A stretch of DNA of 64,000 nt from Dillenia suffruticosa (lineage: Eukaryota > Streptophyta > Magnoliopsida > Dilleniales > Dilleniaceae). The position numbers and the translations under genes are program-made. The notes beneath the pieces are model-generated. The model did no database searches and was not told the DNA's origin. It saw only the letters and a list, made by a program, of their open reading frames with translations. Positions 45,053-58,500 of this stretch are shown one piece after another; position 1 is the first letter of the stretch; every line of letters starts with the position of its first letter. The DNA lies in contig JAVTVX010000016.1 in assembly GCA_033439265.1 (NCBI GenBank), forward strand, positions 14,802,701 to 14,866,700. The letters are read 5' to 3'.

Positions 45053-47530
45053 ATTAGGGTTGTGTTTGTCCAGCGAAGGAGTGGAAAACGGGAATACCAA
45101 ATAGATTCTGAAAGAAATGAAGAAAAAGCCTTGAAAAGGTATTAATGAGGTATTCCACAATGGGGTGTCTAGTCCCTGCTAAGCCATGTGTTTGAAGTAT
45201 GAAAAAGCCATTGTCATGAGGTGAGTTTTGCCAACTTTATTCAACAATTATCATCGACCGATGAGTTTTGCAAAGTTTTTAAAACTATAAACTAACTCTA
45301 GTTGCTCAATCAAATCTAGGATAAGATTATAAACCTAGCATACAAAGTGTGCATTGCACAAGTATAGACTATAAAATATAAATTAGTTGCAATGTTCCAA
45401 CTGAACATGCATGGTGATGGTAAGCGAATACTCATGCAAACTCTATAGTAACTTGGTTGAGGATCTCAACCCAAATTCTTAGGTTGAGTACCGAACTCCT
45501 TTAGTTGAGTGGTCGACCAATTTATTCTCTTAATCAGAGATTTCAAGTTTGAGTTATGAGAATAACGAAAAACAATTTAGGAGAGTCAATTCTAAAATGG
45601 GTTTTATAGTATTCGAATCGGATTAGTTGAGTAAAACTTGGATAGCGATGGTGAAAAAATATATATATATATATAATGAATGTGTATCTAAAAGTGAAAA
45701 AAACTTAATTGTAATTACTGTTTCATACATATTTTGTTATGAATACTATACAATACAGTCACAAAAATAATAGCACTACAAAATGCAAAACAAGATTGTA
45801 AAGGGCAAATAATACCCAAACGAGGTGGACCACAATGTTTCAAAAATTTTATGAGGCTGCCCCAGAATATCATTTTGGAAACTTTTGTCGAAAATGTGAA
45901 GGAAGACTAGCATATTGCTACTCTTCGGGAGGGTTAACCAAATTTTCATTTACTTTTCCTCCACCTATATCAGTGTTATAGAATCAAAATGCATGCAATA
46001 TAATATCTTACTTTTGCTGAATATCAGAGTTAAACATTTTCAAGTATGCCGATCAACCTATAAGTAGCAAGATGCAAATAAATTGTATCCCATTTTAGAT
46101 CGAACCGAACAATTATGAGAGCATTTTGGCACGGTAGACTATAAGCAAGCCCCTCTCATGTGGGAAATAACAAATTTCTTCCATGAATACAACAAAAGCA
46201 AAGGGTAGGAGCAACCCAAATGTTGGCGCAACTTGAATGACCCTGCAATTGCAATTATCTTAAAGATATTGATTAGTTTATTTGAACAATAGGAACCCCA
46301 AAAGAACAAACAATAAAACCATTATGCTATATATGTCAACCATGAAGGTCCATCCCACTGGAGTGCATATGTTACACAAAGAATGGAAGAACTAGAACTT
46401 GCACAAATTGAGAGAAAACAATCTAGAAAAAGGGATTGGTGAATTTGTTAATGCACAATATCTTTTGGTTACAAATATTTATTTCTTGTCTAATTTTATT
46501 ATGAATTTAACTTGTACAATATTTGGTATTACTCATGATATTTTTTACTCAATTAAATATGGCAATTTTTAGTTGTATTTATCGACAAATATTTTATAAT
46601 TTTGAACTTAATTTTACCACCGTAAATTACAAATGCTTTACGAGTTCCCATACCCTATGATCTACCTCAAAATGGTATTTATTCTCTCATCCAACCTTAC
46701 CACCCATACAACAAAAAATAAGATTAGTTTGCAACTCCCTTTTCTTTTTTTTTTTTTTTTTTTTGAATTCTTAAGATAGACTTTATGTGTAATGTTAATA
46801 TATATTTTTAGCCTAATGTTCCGAATGATCGAAAGGGCCTCGCGATGCGATCCTGACCATCCAGTTGTTTACTGATGTGGATGGTGAAAGCATGACACAC
46901 ATTTGATTAAAATTTATTTCATGTAACATGTGAAAGCTGAATTTTTATTGATCTAAGACAATTCTATTTGTTTATTTATTTTTCTTGGAGAAGAGTTTTA
47001 TTTAGAGAAAATTACTCGAAAGAGCCTTCACAATAAAAGGATGACAAGACCCCCACTCACTAAGATATGTTATAGGGCTGTGTTTGTAGACCTTCTTACG
47101 AAATTGGAACAAAAACATTTATTATCTCAGAAATAATTTATTTGCTGTCACCAATAATAAAGTTAGAAAAATACAAGCATTAGTATTTTTGATCGCATTA
47201 ACTACGGATAGACATTTGATTCAACATTAACATTCATCCAAGTGAGAATTTATACCTTCAAACCTTAAGCGAGAGCCATATGGAAGAGAAGCCACCACCT
47301 TCCTCTGATGTGATTTTTTTTTTTTTTTTTTTTTAATCAAAGGTATCCAAAACTGAAAAATCAAATAATACGATTTAAATAATTATAAAATTTAATTTAG
47401 AAATTGATTCTTTTAATATATATATTTTTTTATTATCAAAATATCAATAAATTATCAAAAGTCCTTAGCAAAAGGGCAATGTAACTATTAATATAGTATT
47501 ATATATATAAAAAAATTAAATTAAGAAAAA
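45053..47530. other. AT-rich intergenic stretch upstream of DJA6
   Basis: No gene is supported. Poly-T tracts lie near 46,745 and 47,318 and a short TA run near 45,660. Confidence 0.4.
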
Positions 47531-47537
47531 TGTGTAA

Positions 47538-47545
47538 TATATAAA
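47538..47545 (+). promoter_or_regulatory. Possible TATA box of the DJA6-like gene
   Basis: TATATAAA lies in an AT-rich region about 450 bp before the first splice donor. Telo-box-like sequences (TAACCCTAACCC at 47,719-47,730 and AAACCCTAA at 47,977-47,985), common near start sites of plant housekeeping genes, lie downstream. An alternative start near 47,800, after GATAAATAG, is possible. Confidence 0.35.
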
Positions 47546-47569
47546 GGCAATTTAATCATTTATTTTATT

Positions 47570-47989
47570 ACAGATTTGGAAGGCGAAAATGTACCGTAGG
47601 AAGATGTCTAACAAGCAAATACGCAATTCTGTACTCCATTCGTATAATTTGAGAAACAACGTAAATCTAATCTCCGCCACATGTGCTTTAAATAAAATCC
47701 AAGTGATTCCAAAATTTTTAACCCTAACCCTTCTCTTACGAAAACAAAAATATTCACCTTATCAAAGGATTGGAGATAAATAGAGAGAGAGAAACTTGGA
47801 GACTGCGAAGATAGAGATACTCCTCGCGAGACTGCTGCAACAAGAAGAAGAAGGAGGAGAAGAAGAAGAAGAAGAAGAGGAAGAAGTGCGCTAACCAGAG
47901 CTTCAAAGGGTTGGTTGGCTTTCTCCCAATTCTAAAAATTTCAGCAACCCTTTACTTCTTCTCTGCCTTTATCTTCAAACCCTAATAAG
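47570..47989 (+). other. Non-coding exon 1 (5' UTR) of the DJA6-like gene
   Basis: The 3' border is firm: AATAAG then GTTAGT, a donor at 47,990. The 5' border is a guess from the TATA position. It contains a purine GAA/GGA-rich run at 47,838-47,887. If transcription starts near 47,570, it also contains a 64-codon upstream reading frame (47,589-47,783). Intron 1 (47,990-52,558) separates it from the coding start. Confidence 0.5.
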
Positions 47990-50169
47990 GTTAGTCTTCT
48001 TGTTCTCGGAGCCGGTAACCGGTAATTTTATAAAAGTTCTTGAAATTTAAGTATTCGTATGCTTTTATCTGGTAATTTAAGTTAAAACTCAGATTTGTAT
48101 ATGTTTGAGTGGTCGATTATGTCAGGGTTCGATGAAGCAATTTGGGGTTTATTGTTGTATAAACCTTAAACGCTTAGTGTTTATGAGGTTGGTTCATGCT
48201 AATGATGGTTTTGTTTTTTCACAAATTGATGGTGGCGCTGTGCTGCTTTGGGCTAATAGTTGTCACCCAATTCCTTCCTTTGTTGCTTAATTGAGTGCCT
48301 CCCATGATATTCTCGGTCTCCCACAAATTTTTGCACTATTCCTAAGTTATATAGTTTAATGGACCTCTAATTCAAAAAGAAAATATATGTTTTTTCGACT
48401 TGAATATGAAAAAAATTTAGTGGAATTTGTCGCTTTCTTTGGCAGTTGCGGCAACTTGTAGAATTTCTCAGCTTATGATGAATGTTGAAACACATGTATT
48501 TATTTGTGCCTAGGATTAAGCTTACAAGAGCTGATAGGTTGTAAGTGTATGTATCTAAGCACTCGTGTGGGATTGAAATGACACTCAAGAATGATGGATC
48601 TTTGACATTGTATATTCCTAGGGCCTTTAGATGCGACATTTTCTCATATATTTCTCTTCTGAACTTTCTTTCTGATTAATATTAGTCCATTAACTGAAAT
48701 TAGGATTTTCCCTTGAAGGTAAATTCTTGAAAGATGAAAGCTTCATGACAATGACCTTATTTAGGAAAGTCAGCAGACTCCTTGGGAACTTTGATAGGGA
48801 GGTATATTTGGATGTTTCCAACTATAGAAGTACGGAATTCAATGTGACATACAATTGCATGTAGCAAGGTCCTTTTTTTTTTTTAATTTTTTATATGTAA
48901 GTAAAGCATTGATCGATACCTGTTCTTACTATAACTCACAAGCTAAAAATGGGATCACTAATTTGCATTCCACAAACATTTGTACATCATGCTCCCTCTT
49001 TCAGAAGGGATTTGCATCTCCTCGCATGATCACAAGCTCCTGAGGTCATGTTGAAATTGTAAGCTAAAACATTTTATAGGTGATGATTAGTTTCATTGGA
49101 AGATGAAAGTTTAGTTTAAGCTCAAGGTTTTATTTTATCTCTTGTCCACAGATAGGACCAATGCCGGTAATTAGGAGACCAAAAAGTGTTCTCTCTTGTA
49201 ACTTTTGTTTCATTAGTCAACTACGTGGTGAGACCTGGCATCACTTATTTCTTCATTGCTTGAATCTTGCAATTGTGGGTAGAGTGTTCACTATTTGTAA
49301 GGAATGTTTTATACATGTTTCTCCCCCATTAACTTAATCTTGGAGAAGATTGTTTTTATTGCTTCCTTAGGATCATGCTCGCCTGCTTGTTTGATAAAAC
49401 TATTATGGGTATGTCTGGTGACATTGGAGGGCTATTATGAGTAATGTTCCCGTTCTTTGTTTTGTTTTCCTTTCTCTAGAGGATCCCTCACATTCCCTTT
49501 TCTATATATTTGTCTTCTTATCTTGTGAGAAGACCATAGCTAGTTAAATAGAAATTGTAGAATAAATATTAGTGATTATTTATGCCTTATCATGAGTTGG
49601 ATGAATTGTTAAACAATCTCACCATCTGTCACTGAGTAATTCGTTTACACAAACTGTTCCTGTGTTCCCTCCTCCAGGAAAATAAGTCAACAAGATAATG
49701 CTACTTAAAATTAAAGATCCAATATGCCATATATATTATTTTCATGGTGTTTTGGTTTGGTCGCAAGGGCTTTTCTAGCCTTCCTTTTATGGGGAAGAGG
49801 AATTCTATCCTTGTTGACCTACGTCATTTAGGAAAGCCAGCCTACTCTTGCATGTTCTAATATTTTCATTCTTGGAAAGATGATTATCATGCTCTCTTAT
49901 ATCATGTCCTAAAAATTTCTAATATGAAATGCTTGAATACCTTGCTATGAATAACCATATCAAATCTCTAAAACTTCCACTCTATTTGCTTTGGTGAAAT
50001 TGATTGCATATAACTATTTTAAGAATAACCTGATATTTGGAAAATTTATGCCATGGGAAGCTACTCTGTCTCCTTCCGCATGTTCTTCACAAACTGAACT
50101 TGGATTATGTATTAAAAAACAACAAGCTGAGCCTTAATTCCAACATTTGGAGTCGATCATTTGAGAGAC

Positions 50170-50790
50170 AAGCATATAGATGGTTAAAAAAAAGAAGAAT
50201 ATATATAAAATATGTTGATTTAATTTATGCGGATTTTTCTACGTTACTCATTTCTATCCAATGTCATCTTTTCGTCTAAATATTTAACTATTATATATTT
50301 ACGGATAACTTATATCTAAGTTTTCAACGGTCTATTTCTATATTTTACTAGATTTTTCCTATTTAGGTTCTTGATTTTCCTAATCGGTGCGTATTTAGGT
50401 CTTCTTTGCATATGCCTAAACTATCTCAGACGATACTCTCGCATATTATCCACAATTGAACTAATTCTCAATTTGTTACGAATCTCTTCATTTTTAATTT
50501 TATCTCTTCTAGTTTTGCCACATATCCAGCTAAATATCCTCATTTTTGTTAGTCATTTTTTGTTTTTATTGTTCTTTAATAGCGCAATACTCAGTACCAT
50601 ACAATAGTGTAGGTCTTACCGCGATTCTACAGAACTTTCCCTTCAAATGCAGTGGCATCGTGCAATCGCAAAGAATTTCGGATGCCCTTCTCTATTTCAT
50701 CCAACTTGCTTGAATCCTGTGATTCATATCTCTATCTTTATTGCCATCATTTTGAATGATGGAATCATGATATCTAAATCGTTCACCTTT
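50170..50790 (-). pseudogene. LINE reverse transcriptase C-terminal relic in intron 1
   Basis: On the minus strand, pieces read MPLHLKGKFCRIAVRPTLLY then GTE, a later shifted KTRRDKIKNEEIRN region, and near 50,200-50,260 MTLDRNEW-like and RKIRIN. This follows the C-terminal part of plant non-LTR retrotransposon polymerases. Many stops. It lies antisense within intron 1 of the DnaJ gene. Confidence 0.7.
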
Positions 50791-51145
50791 TGAATTATGT
50801 ATTAAATAATGTGTAATCTTTCCATAAAAAGAATAAAATGACATCTCATGGATTTGAGTCTTACATGATAGCCTGTCTCTTTATGCTGAGAAATGGTCAC
50901 CCTTTTTAGAGTTTAAAACCTGATTATTATGATTCTCTCGTTGTGGCTTTAGAATTTCGGATTATAGGATTTGTATTTGCGAAATAACTTGCATAAGCAC
51001 TCACAGCAGCCTCATTTTTTGAGCCATGAAGATTTGCATCCTCAGGAAGATCTTCTAAAAATCTTAAGTGGTCAAGCAATTATATTTATGATAATGGTGG
51101 TGATTGTTTCTCGTGGAGTTTGTCCATGTCGATTATACCATTACC

Positions 51146-51470
51146 TTGCATGTGCATTAGATTTAGCTTGTATTGAATAGAATTATTTGTGAAACATAGT
51201 TTTGGATTAAGAGAGGCTTGCATAGGTCCAAGTACACCGGTGGGTTAGTGTTGGTTAGTAAGGTTGCCTATCTTTTATTGTGTTTCTTTGCATATGCATC
51301 AGATTTGGCTTGTAATCCATGGTGTTATTTGTTGAATGCAATTTTGATTTGAGAGGCTTGGTTAGCTCCAAGTACACTGGTAGGTTTAATGGTTTAATGT
51401 CGAGAAGAAGAAGAAGAAGAAAGAGGCTTGGTTAGGTCCAAGTACACTGGTAGGTTTAATGGTTTAATGT
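51146..51470 (+). repeat. Diverged tandem repeat in intron 1
   Basis: A unit containing CATTAGATTTAGCTTGTA ... GAGAGGCTTG ... GGTCCAAGTACAC begins near 51,150 and again near 51,290. A third, shorter copy starts at 51,421 and leads into the GAA array. Confidence 0.75.
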
Positions 51471-51980
51471 CGAGAAGAAGAAGAAGAAGAAGAAGAAGAA
51501 GAAGAAGAAGAAGAAGAAGAAGAATGTTGGTGGATGATCCTTCTGGAACCGTTGCTGGGGCACGAGAAACCGTGATCCCGTTTGATGTTGCTGGGGCACG
51601 AGAAACCGTGATCAAGAAGAAGAAGAAGAAGAAGAAGAAGAAGAAGAAGAAGAAGAAGAATGTTGGTGGATGATCCTTCTGGAACCGTTGCTGGGGCACG
51701 AGAAACCGTGATCCCGTTTGATGTTGCTGGGGCACGAGAAACCGTGATCAAGAAGAATGTTGGTGGATGATCCTTCTGGAATAGAGTGCAACCGTTGCTG
51801 GGGCACGAGAAACGAACCGTGATCCCGTTTGATGTTGCTGGGGCACGAGAAACCGTGATCAAGAAGAATGTTGGTGGATGATCCTTCTGGAATAGAGTGC
51901 AACCGTTGCTGGGGCACGAGAAACCGTGATCCCGTTTGATGTTGCTGGGGAATGAGAAACCGTGATCCCGTTTGATGCAA
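51402..51980 (+). repeat. Compound GAA-array minisatellite in intron 1
   Basis: Units contain TGTTGGTGGATGATCCTTCT, GTTGCTGGGGCACGAGAAAC and CGTGATC in repeated combinations. They are interspersed with GAA runs: a short one at 51,402-51,421, about 53 bp at 51,472-51,524 and about 48 bp at 51,613-51,660. Later units (51,750, 51,860) carry only AAGAAGAA. The transcribed strand sense is GAA. Confidence 0.93.
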
Positions 51981-52595
51981 TTGGGATCCCTGCCATTAAC
52001 ATGTTTCTTGGGAGGAGTAATGTGAAACTTCAGCTCTTGGGATCCAAATGTTTGGGATCCAAATGTTTGTTCTTACCATGGTTGATACATCTTATGGCGA
52101 TTTTGTATGAATCATCAATGGCATGCATAATCATCAATCTTTGCGATTCCATTCTAGTCACCTTAATATCGTGACACATTGATCTTTAGTTGAATAAGAG
52201 TCATCATTTTCACCCTCCTTCCCCTTAATTTATAGTTATTGTAGTCAGTACATTCGCTATTCCTTTTTCCAGTTATAACAGCAATATGGGCAAGTAACAA
52301 AAGCCAATACAGAATAAGGTTTTAAGGTTTTATTGTGTTGGAAGGACAACAATGGCAACCAACAATTATAATTAAGAAAGAACAACAAGAAGAGGAAAAC
52401 AGAGGTTCTCCTGAGAGGATAGAGGTGTGAGTGTGTCTCCACTAAAATTTCTTCCTTTATTGTGTTCCACTTTTTTTTCTTTTCCTGGGGGAAGTATAGG
52501 TCATGATTTAGTTGTTTTCTTCTTGCTTCTGACATGATCTTTTCTTGTTTAATTGCAGCAGGCTTTGTTGAAGAGGCAGTGTTTTCTAAACCAGG

Positions 52596-55500
52596 ATGGC
52601 GATTGTCCCCTGCGGTAGCACTTCAGTATCCCAATGGGGCATTCGTCCTCAGTTGATGATAAGATCCTTTGTCACAAGCAAGATGTTAGCATCAAGCTCC
52701 AGGTACAGGTGAGTGATGCTCGTTCAGTTGCATAATGTTGATACTGTTGTACTTTGCTCTTTCTCTTGCTATGAAGCATGGGCATCGACACAACCATTTG
52801 GTAAATGCTGATATTGCATCTGATGCAGTTTTAACATAATGTAAATCTAAAAAGCACTTATTACTCTTAGCTTTTCTTTTATGATTTTTGCTGAAAAATA
52901 AGGTTTAATCCATGTGTTGCAAAATACTGCTTCAACGTTTATTAGCTCCTCCTTTTTTCTTTTACCGGAGCCCTGTGGTGTTTCATGTGTCACCTTTGGC
53001 CCTCCACCTCCGGGTGCCTTCATCACAAATATGCCCTTTGTTTCCAAGTGTTTATGCTTCGAGAAAAAATTGTATACTTATGAACTTGCTGTTTTGGTGT
53101 TAGCTTATAGATCATTTATGATAAGTAGTTTTGTTTTGTGGTACTTGTCTTGCTAGTTCCCGTTTTGAATTTCTGTGAAGTTGAATTATTCGGCTTTAGG
53201 GACGGATCCAAGACTTCTTTTTTGCGCTTGTACTTATGCTTGTGTTTGTGTTTGTGTGTGTTTGTTGTTTGGCTTTGTGTTTTCATTGGAAGGGGGATGG
53301 TATGAAGATATAAAATTTCTATGGTTAGTATGAAGAATTTCATAAAATTTTGGGGACCAAGGCCCTTCCTTAGACCTGTCTTTGTCCGTCTTGTTATTCT
53401 GTTAGATATGATACGCGCATATGCCATACTTGAAGCTTGGGACCTTGCTTTTTGTTTTTACCCTTTTTTTATTGCCTGAAATTGTAGGACTATCATATGT
53501 CCAATTTTATATTGTTGGTTGTTGGGAATATATTAATGCCCACTTTGGATTTCCTTTATTTGGGAGTATATTGCTGTCCACATTTGTTTTCCTCTAGAGA
53601 TTATTTGACAAACTGCAGTCCAGGTGGATAATGATTTATTGATTGGGGTTTAGGTGGTTGAGTTTTATGTGAAGCTAAATAAACAGCTAAGCTTATCATG
53701 ACTCTTCTTACAAAACTTGATGGATTTGTCATATTAATATCCATTATAAAATAAGCTCACTATTTAGTTATGTATGGGTGATTCTATGGATTTCTTGTTG
53801 CTTCATTGCTCTCGGACATGTCAGATGTGGGAGTTTCTGTTCTCTGCTCTTCATGTCTGTTGGGTGCCCTCAAAAGTCTTGTGTAGGCATTAGAGCATGT
53901 ACAGCTGAGAGTGGGGTTGATAAGATGATCCCTCTAGATATTTTTTGGTTGGGGGGGGGAATAGGCATGTTTTAAAATGAGCTGAGACATCTTTGTCTAC
54001 TTCCTATATTGATATGTCTCTTATACGCATTCATTTTGTCTGATTATACTCATTTGGATTCTGATATTGATCTGGCGGTTTTGTGGATCTTTTGGTTTAG
54101 TCATATATAAGTTTTCAATACTGTTAGGAATTTCATCAGCCTTCTTTTTTGTATAACTAATGGCCAGATTTCAATAATTCCATCAGATGGCTTATTCAAG
54201 CTTATACACATTAGGTGAATGCATCAAAATGTTTTCTAGTTATGCCTTCTGGTACTGGATAATGAACCACTAAGCTGTCCTACATAGCTTGGTCGAGTGG
54301 CTGTTTGATAATTGGCTCATTTTTGCATGCTGAATTACTCTTTTTTTTTCCTCTTATTTTTAAATTCATGCTATAAGACATGGAATTGGTCAACTTTCAT
54401 TTATTAAATTAATGGCAAAAAATAAAGTAGAATTTGTAATCTTATTTTGATTAAGGACTTGAATGTATTACCAATGATTGTTCATGGCCAAAACTTAATG
54501 AGCCAATTAGTTTGTCCTTGCACAAAGGCATCCTTAAGGCAGCATTTTCTACTCCTATCCCTTAAAATCCCGCAATTTCAGGAATCTAGCTATTTGTGCC
54601 AAGCTTGCTATTTGGTCGGGCATTTTATTGGAGATCCATTCGAGGATTTTTAATCCCACTTTCTATCAGCTCATGTGGTTTCATATAAAGTACTTTTGGC
54701 TTCGTTTTGGATAATTGTGGCATATATATATATATATTTATATGGATAACACTGTTTAATGTAAAGATAGATTGGAGGGTTCTTCTTTGTCGGCTTTGAA
54801 CCTCTTCTTTCTTTTGGTCTTTGTTGTTCTTTTATTTTTTTCCCCCTATTTGCTATCTATGCTTTTGAGTATGTCTTATCTTCCCCCTGTATGTAATCTC
54901 CTTTCTAGTTTAATAAATTCTTTTTTATTTTTTTTATTTTGACTTTAAAGTGACTAGCTAGATGCAATAATCTCCATTATCTTTATTTTTGCAAGCAGGA
55001 TGAAGGATTTGGCAGCATCAAGTTCTGGCTTATTCTCTCAGGGTTCTCTGCATGCGCTTTTCAACACAAGTTCATGTCAAGCATCACATCATCGAAGGGG
55101 AGCACGATTTATAGTTAGAGCTGATAGTGTGAGTATACTTTCATCTTCAGAGACTGTAGATATATATGTATATGTTTATTTTTTATACTTATTTCTGTAT
55201 GAAAGAAGGGGACAGGAGTAGGGGATTCGGGAAAGTTTATTTGTTATATTGTCTTCCTTTTGTTCTTATATATCATTATGCTTCCCATTGAGTGACTAAC
55301 TTTTCCTCATATGTAGGATTACTATTCTGTGCTCGGGGTATCAAAAAATGCAAGCAAATCTGAGATTAAAAGTGGTATGCACATTTCCTTCCTTTCATTG
55401 CGTTGAGCATATGACAGAAATCCTATCAGCCTCACTTGAATGATAACAATCTGAAAACAAATCAATTAAAAAAAATAATAAATAAAGAAGACAACCTAAA

Positions 55501-58500
55501 GATTGTGATCATGTAAAATGGAGATAGAATAAATGACTTGAACACCTACATAGGAGACTCAATGCCACTAAATGGATTTGAATCCCTACAACTCATCTGC
55601 CTTGGGGTACAATATCCTGAGATAACCAGCCACTGGTGACTTTTGGTGCCTTCTTTTCTGTTCATATCAAGTGAAAACCTCCTACCTAATCAAGTCCGCT
55701 ACTGTATTTGCCTTACCCAGGGATCTAAAAAACTTAAAATAAAATATCCTCAGATAGCCAGCCACTGGTGACTTTTAGTGCTCTTCTTTTCTGTTCATAA
55801 CAACTGAAAAACCTCCCACCTAATAAAGTCCACTACTGTATTTGCCTTACCGTAGGATCCAAAAAACTTAAAATAAAATGAACCACAAAAATGAGCACCA
55901 GGGTAAAAAGTGAGCAACCTCTTCCCCTTCATTTAACTAATATGAAATTCCTCATCAAGTTTCTTGATTATGGGGACACACAATAGCCCCTTTGGAACAA
56001 AAAAGAAGGAAATGTTGTCTTCGCAGGGACTATAGTGCCTTATACACTTCCTGGAAAGTTTGTCGTTTTGACCTCCTAACACCTCATACAGATGATTTTG
56101 TAAATGAAGACAGAGCCATTTTGGAAATAATTCTGGCTGGTGCTAATACTTATGGGTGACTCTTTCTGTTATTTTATGCTGCACACTACGGAGTTCACTG
56201 CTTGATTATCTTGGGCAACTCTAGGGAGAAAGAGCCCTGTAAGATAGTGTTCTTGTAACATTGAAGAAAAAAATTAGCCGGGTGGAAGAGAGGCTTCCTC
56301 TAAAAGGTGGAAGACTTACTGTCATCTAGAGCACTCTTACTCATCTTCAGTGAAATTTGTGTCTATTTTCCATTCCTCAATGGCAGCTAATAGGATTGAG
56401 AGCATTCAATGTAGATTCGTGTTGGGAATTTTCAGTGAGAAGAAAAAAGTTTTGATTAAATTAGATGTGTTGAGAAGCCTGCACTCAGTCTGGCATCATA
56501 AGGTGGCTTTCTTTTTCCTTTTTCCTTTTTTGTTTTCCCCTTTATTTGATTGGAATGGTGTCATGGAGATCAACAATTGTTAGGTAAATGGTTATGGATG
56601 TGTATGATGGAGAGAGCACTTCTTAGAAAATCTGGCTACCATTCAATTCCTTAAGTCCTAGACTTGCCAAGACTAGCAGTGCTTACTCGAGCAGTGGCTG
56701 CCAAAAGAGTTGATATTTCAAAGAGCGCTGACTCCTTTTACTGCATTTATGTGAATTGGAATTGAGTTACACCTTTTGAGAAAGTGCTGGTTGGATGCTC
56801 AGTATGAGAGGTTTACATGGTTTGTTTTGTCAGTTTCATGGAAATGGGTGGCTGAGTCCTGTGAGGAGTGGCATAGTCAGGTTGAAGATCTTGTGTGGAC
56901 ACTGTAGAAATAATAGCACAGAGGTTGTGGTTTTGAGAATAGCCATATATAAAGTGGAATAGTTAAAATCTGTTATGCTTGGCCAGCTTAAATATATTCA
57001 TTTTCTTTTTGTTGGACTAAGAGATTTCCGGAGGACAGTAAGGGGCACCATCTTAAAAAAACTGAGGCAGTAAAAAGGATAATTGGACATAATTACAGCG
57101 ACACAGTTCAGAAAATCTAAGTTGAGATTGTCAGACTTAAAACTGGAAGAACGGAACTTCAACAACTCGTTCTAATTATCCACAAAATATGGTGTTTCCA
57201 TTCATCAGAAATTCTTTGGCTCTTTTGGCCTCCAGAGAACCCAAAAAACAGCTAGAGCATTAAATTAGAAGTAAATTATAGTACTTGCCAAGCGGAAACT
57301 TTGGTGAAGATGGATCTACCTGCAACTCATTTCTGCTTAAAGATGGATAAAAGCATGTCCTCATTCTCCTCCTTAATAGCAATGCGATAATGACTGATTC
57401 ATAGTTTTCAATTCGCTTTACTCCATGATTGTGTTGGTAGTAAATGAACAAACTGAGTCAAATGTTTATTATCCCACCTTTGTAAAATTATCATGCTTGA
57501 ACAGAAACTTTGAGACATGGAGTTGTCCTCTGGTTGTAATGCCTTAATGGGATTTAGGGTGGTTGGAATTTGTTTGGGTTCCTGATGACCCATTTTCAAC
57601 TTGGCGCCATTCCTATTTGGTAGATTTGTATCATTTATCATGAAGACTGTCTTTATGACAGTATGATGTAGATGTGGACTTGTAGGGTCCTATAGAGTCA
57701 GCAAACAAGCCACATTAATTACTTTTCTGGTTCCTTGGATGAATTTGTTATCTTCATTGATGTCTCTGTGAAAGAAGGAACACTGATGGGTCAACAGCTT
57801 ATTGCTATTTGCAGATTACATTTTGTCATTGCCATTATTGTTAAGTTAGATTAGCTTAGCTAAACTTAACCCGCACCCGACTTGCTGTATTGTAAAGTTA
57901 TCAATGAATTGAAAGTCTGGTAGGACTTGGTAGCAACTTATTCAACGCTTCCATAGTACAGATCATTAATAGAAGTGTCATTATGCTATACCATGAATCT
58001 TATGGTGCCAGTGCTATGGCTCAACTTTTGGTCTTTCTTTGCTAGAAAAGAGACTAAAAAGAGAGTATGATACTCTACTTTTTGTCACTGATTTTTCTTC
58101 CTTCCAAGATTAGAGATTTGATAATAAGGTTATTACACATTCTTTTATTTTAATTTTAATTTTAAAATTTCTGTCAGTTGTTAAAGTTTATATTTACAAT
58201 ATTATCTTTGCCTGATATGTTATATGATTGTGTCATATTTGTAATTATTGTTTTCTGATTTTCAGCTTACCGGAAGCTTGCAAGGAATTATCATCCAGAT
58301 GTGAACAAGTTAGTTTCATCATCTTTGATCCTTACTATTTTTTCTTTTGGCTATAATATCTTGCATTCCCTCCTTGTAAATATGTTTGAGATAGCTCATG
58401 ATTTCCTGATTCATGGCGCATGTGGACATTAAGGCCTTCAATTTCTAATATACAAAGCACTCAACATAGTTTTAATCCTTGTTGCTTTTGTTTTTGTTTT

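Noticed and set aside
40819-45055. Target-site duplication for the CACTA element
   Set aside because: The three bases flanking the termini (AAG and ATT) do not match, so I do not claim one.
51394-51980. Long poly-Arg, poly-Leu and poly-Ser open frames on both strands
   Set aside because: They are simple translations of GAA/TTC repeats inside an intron, not genes.
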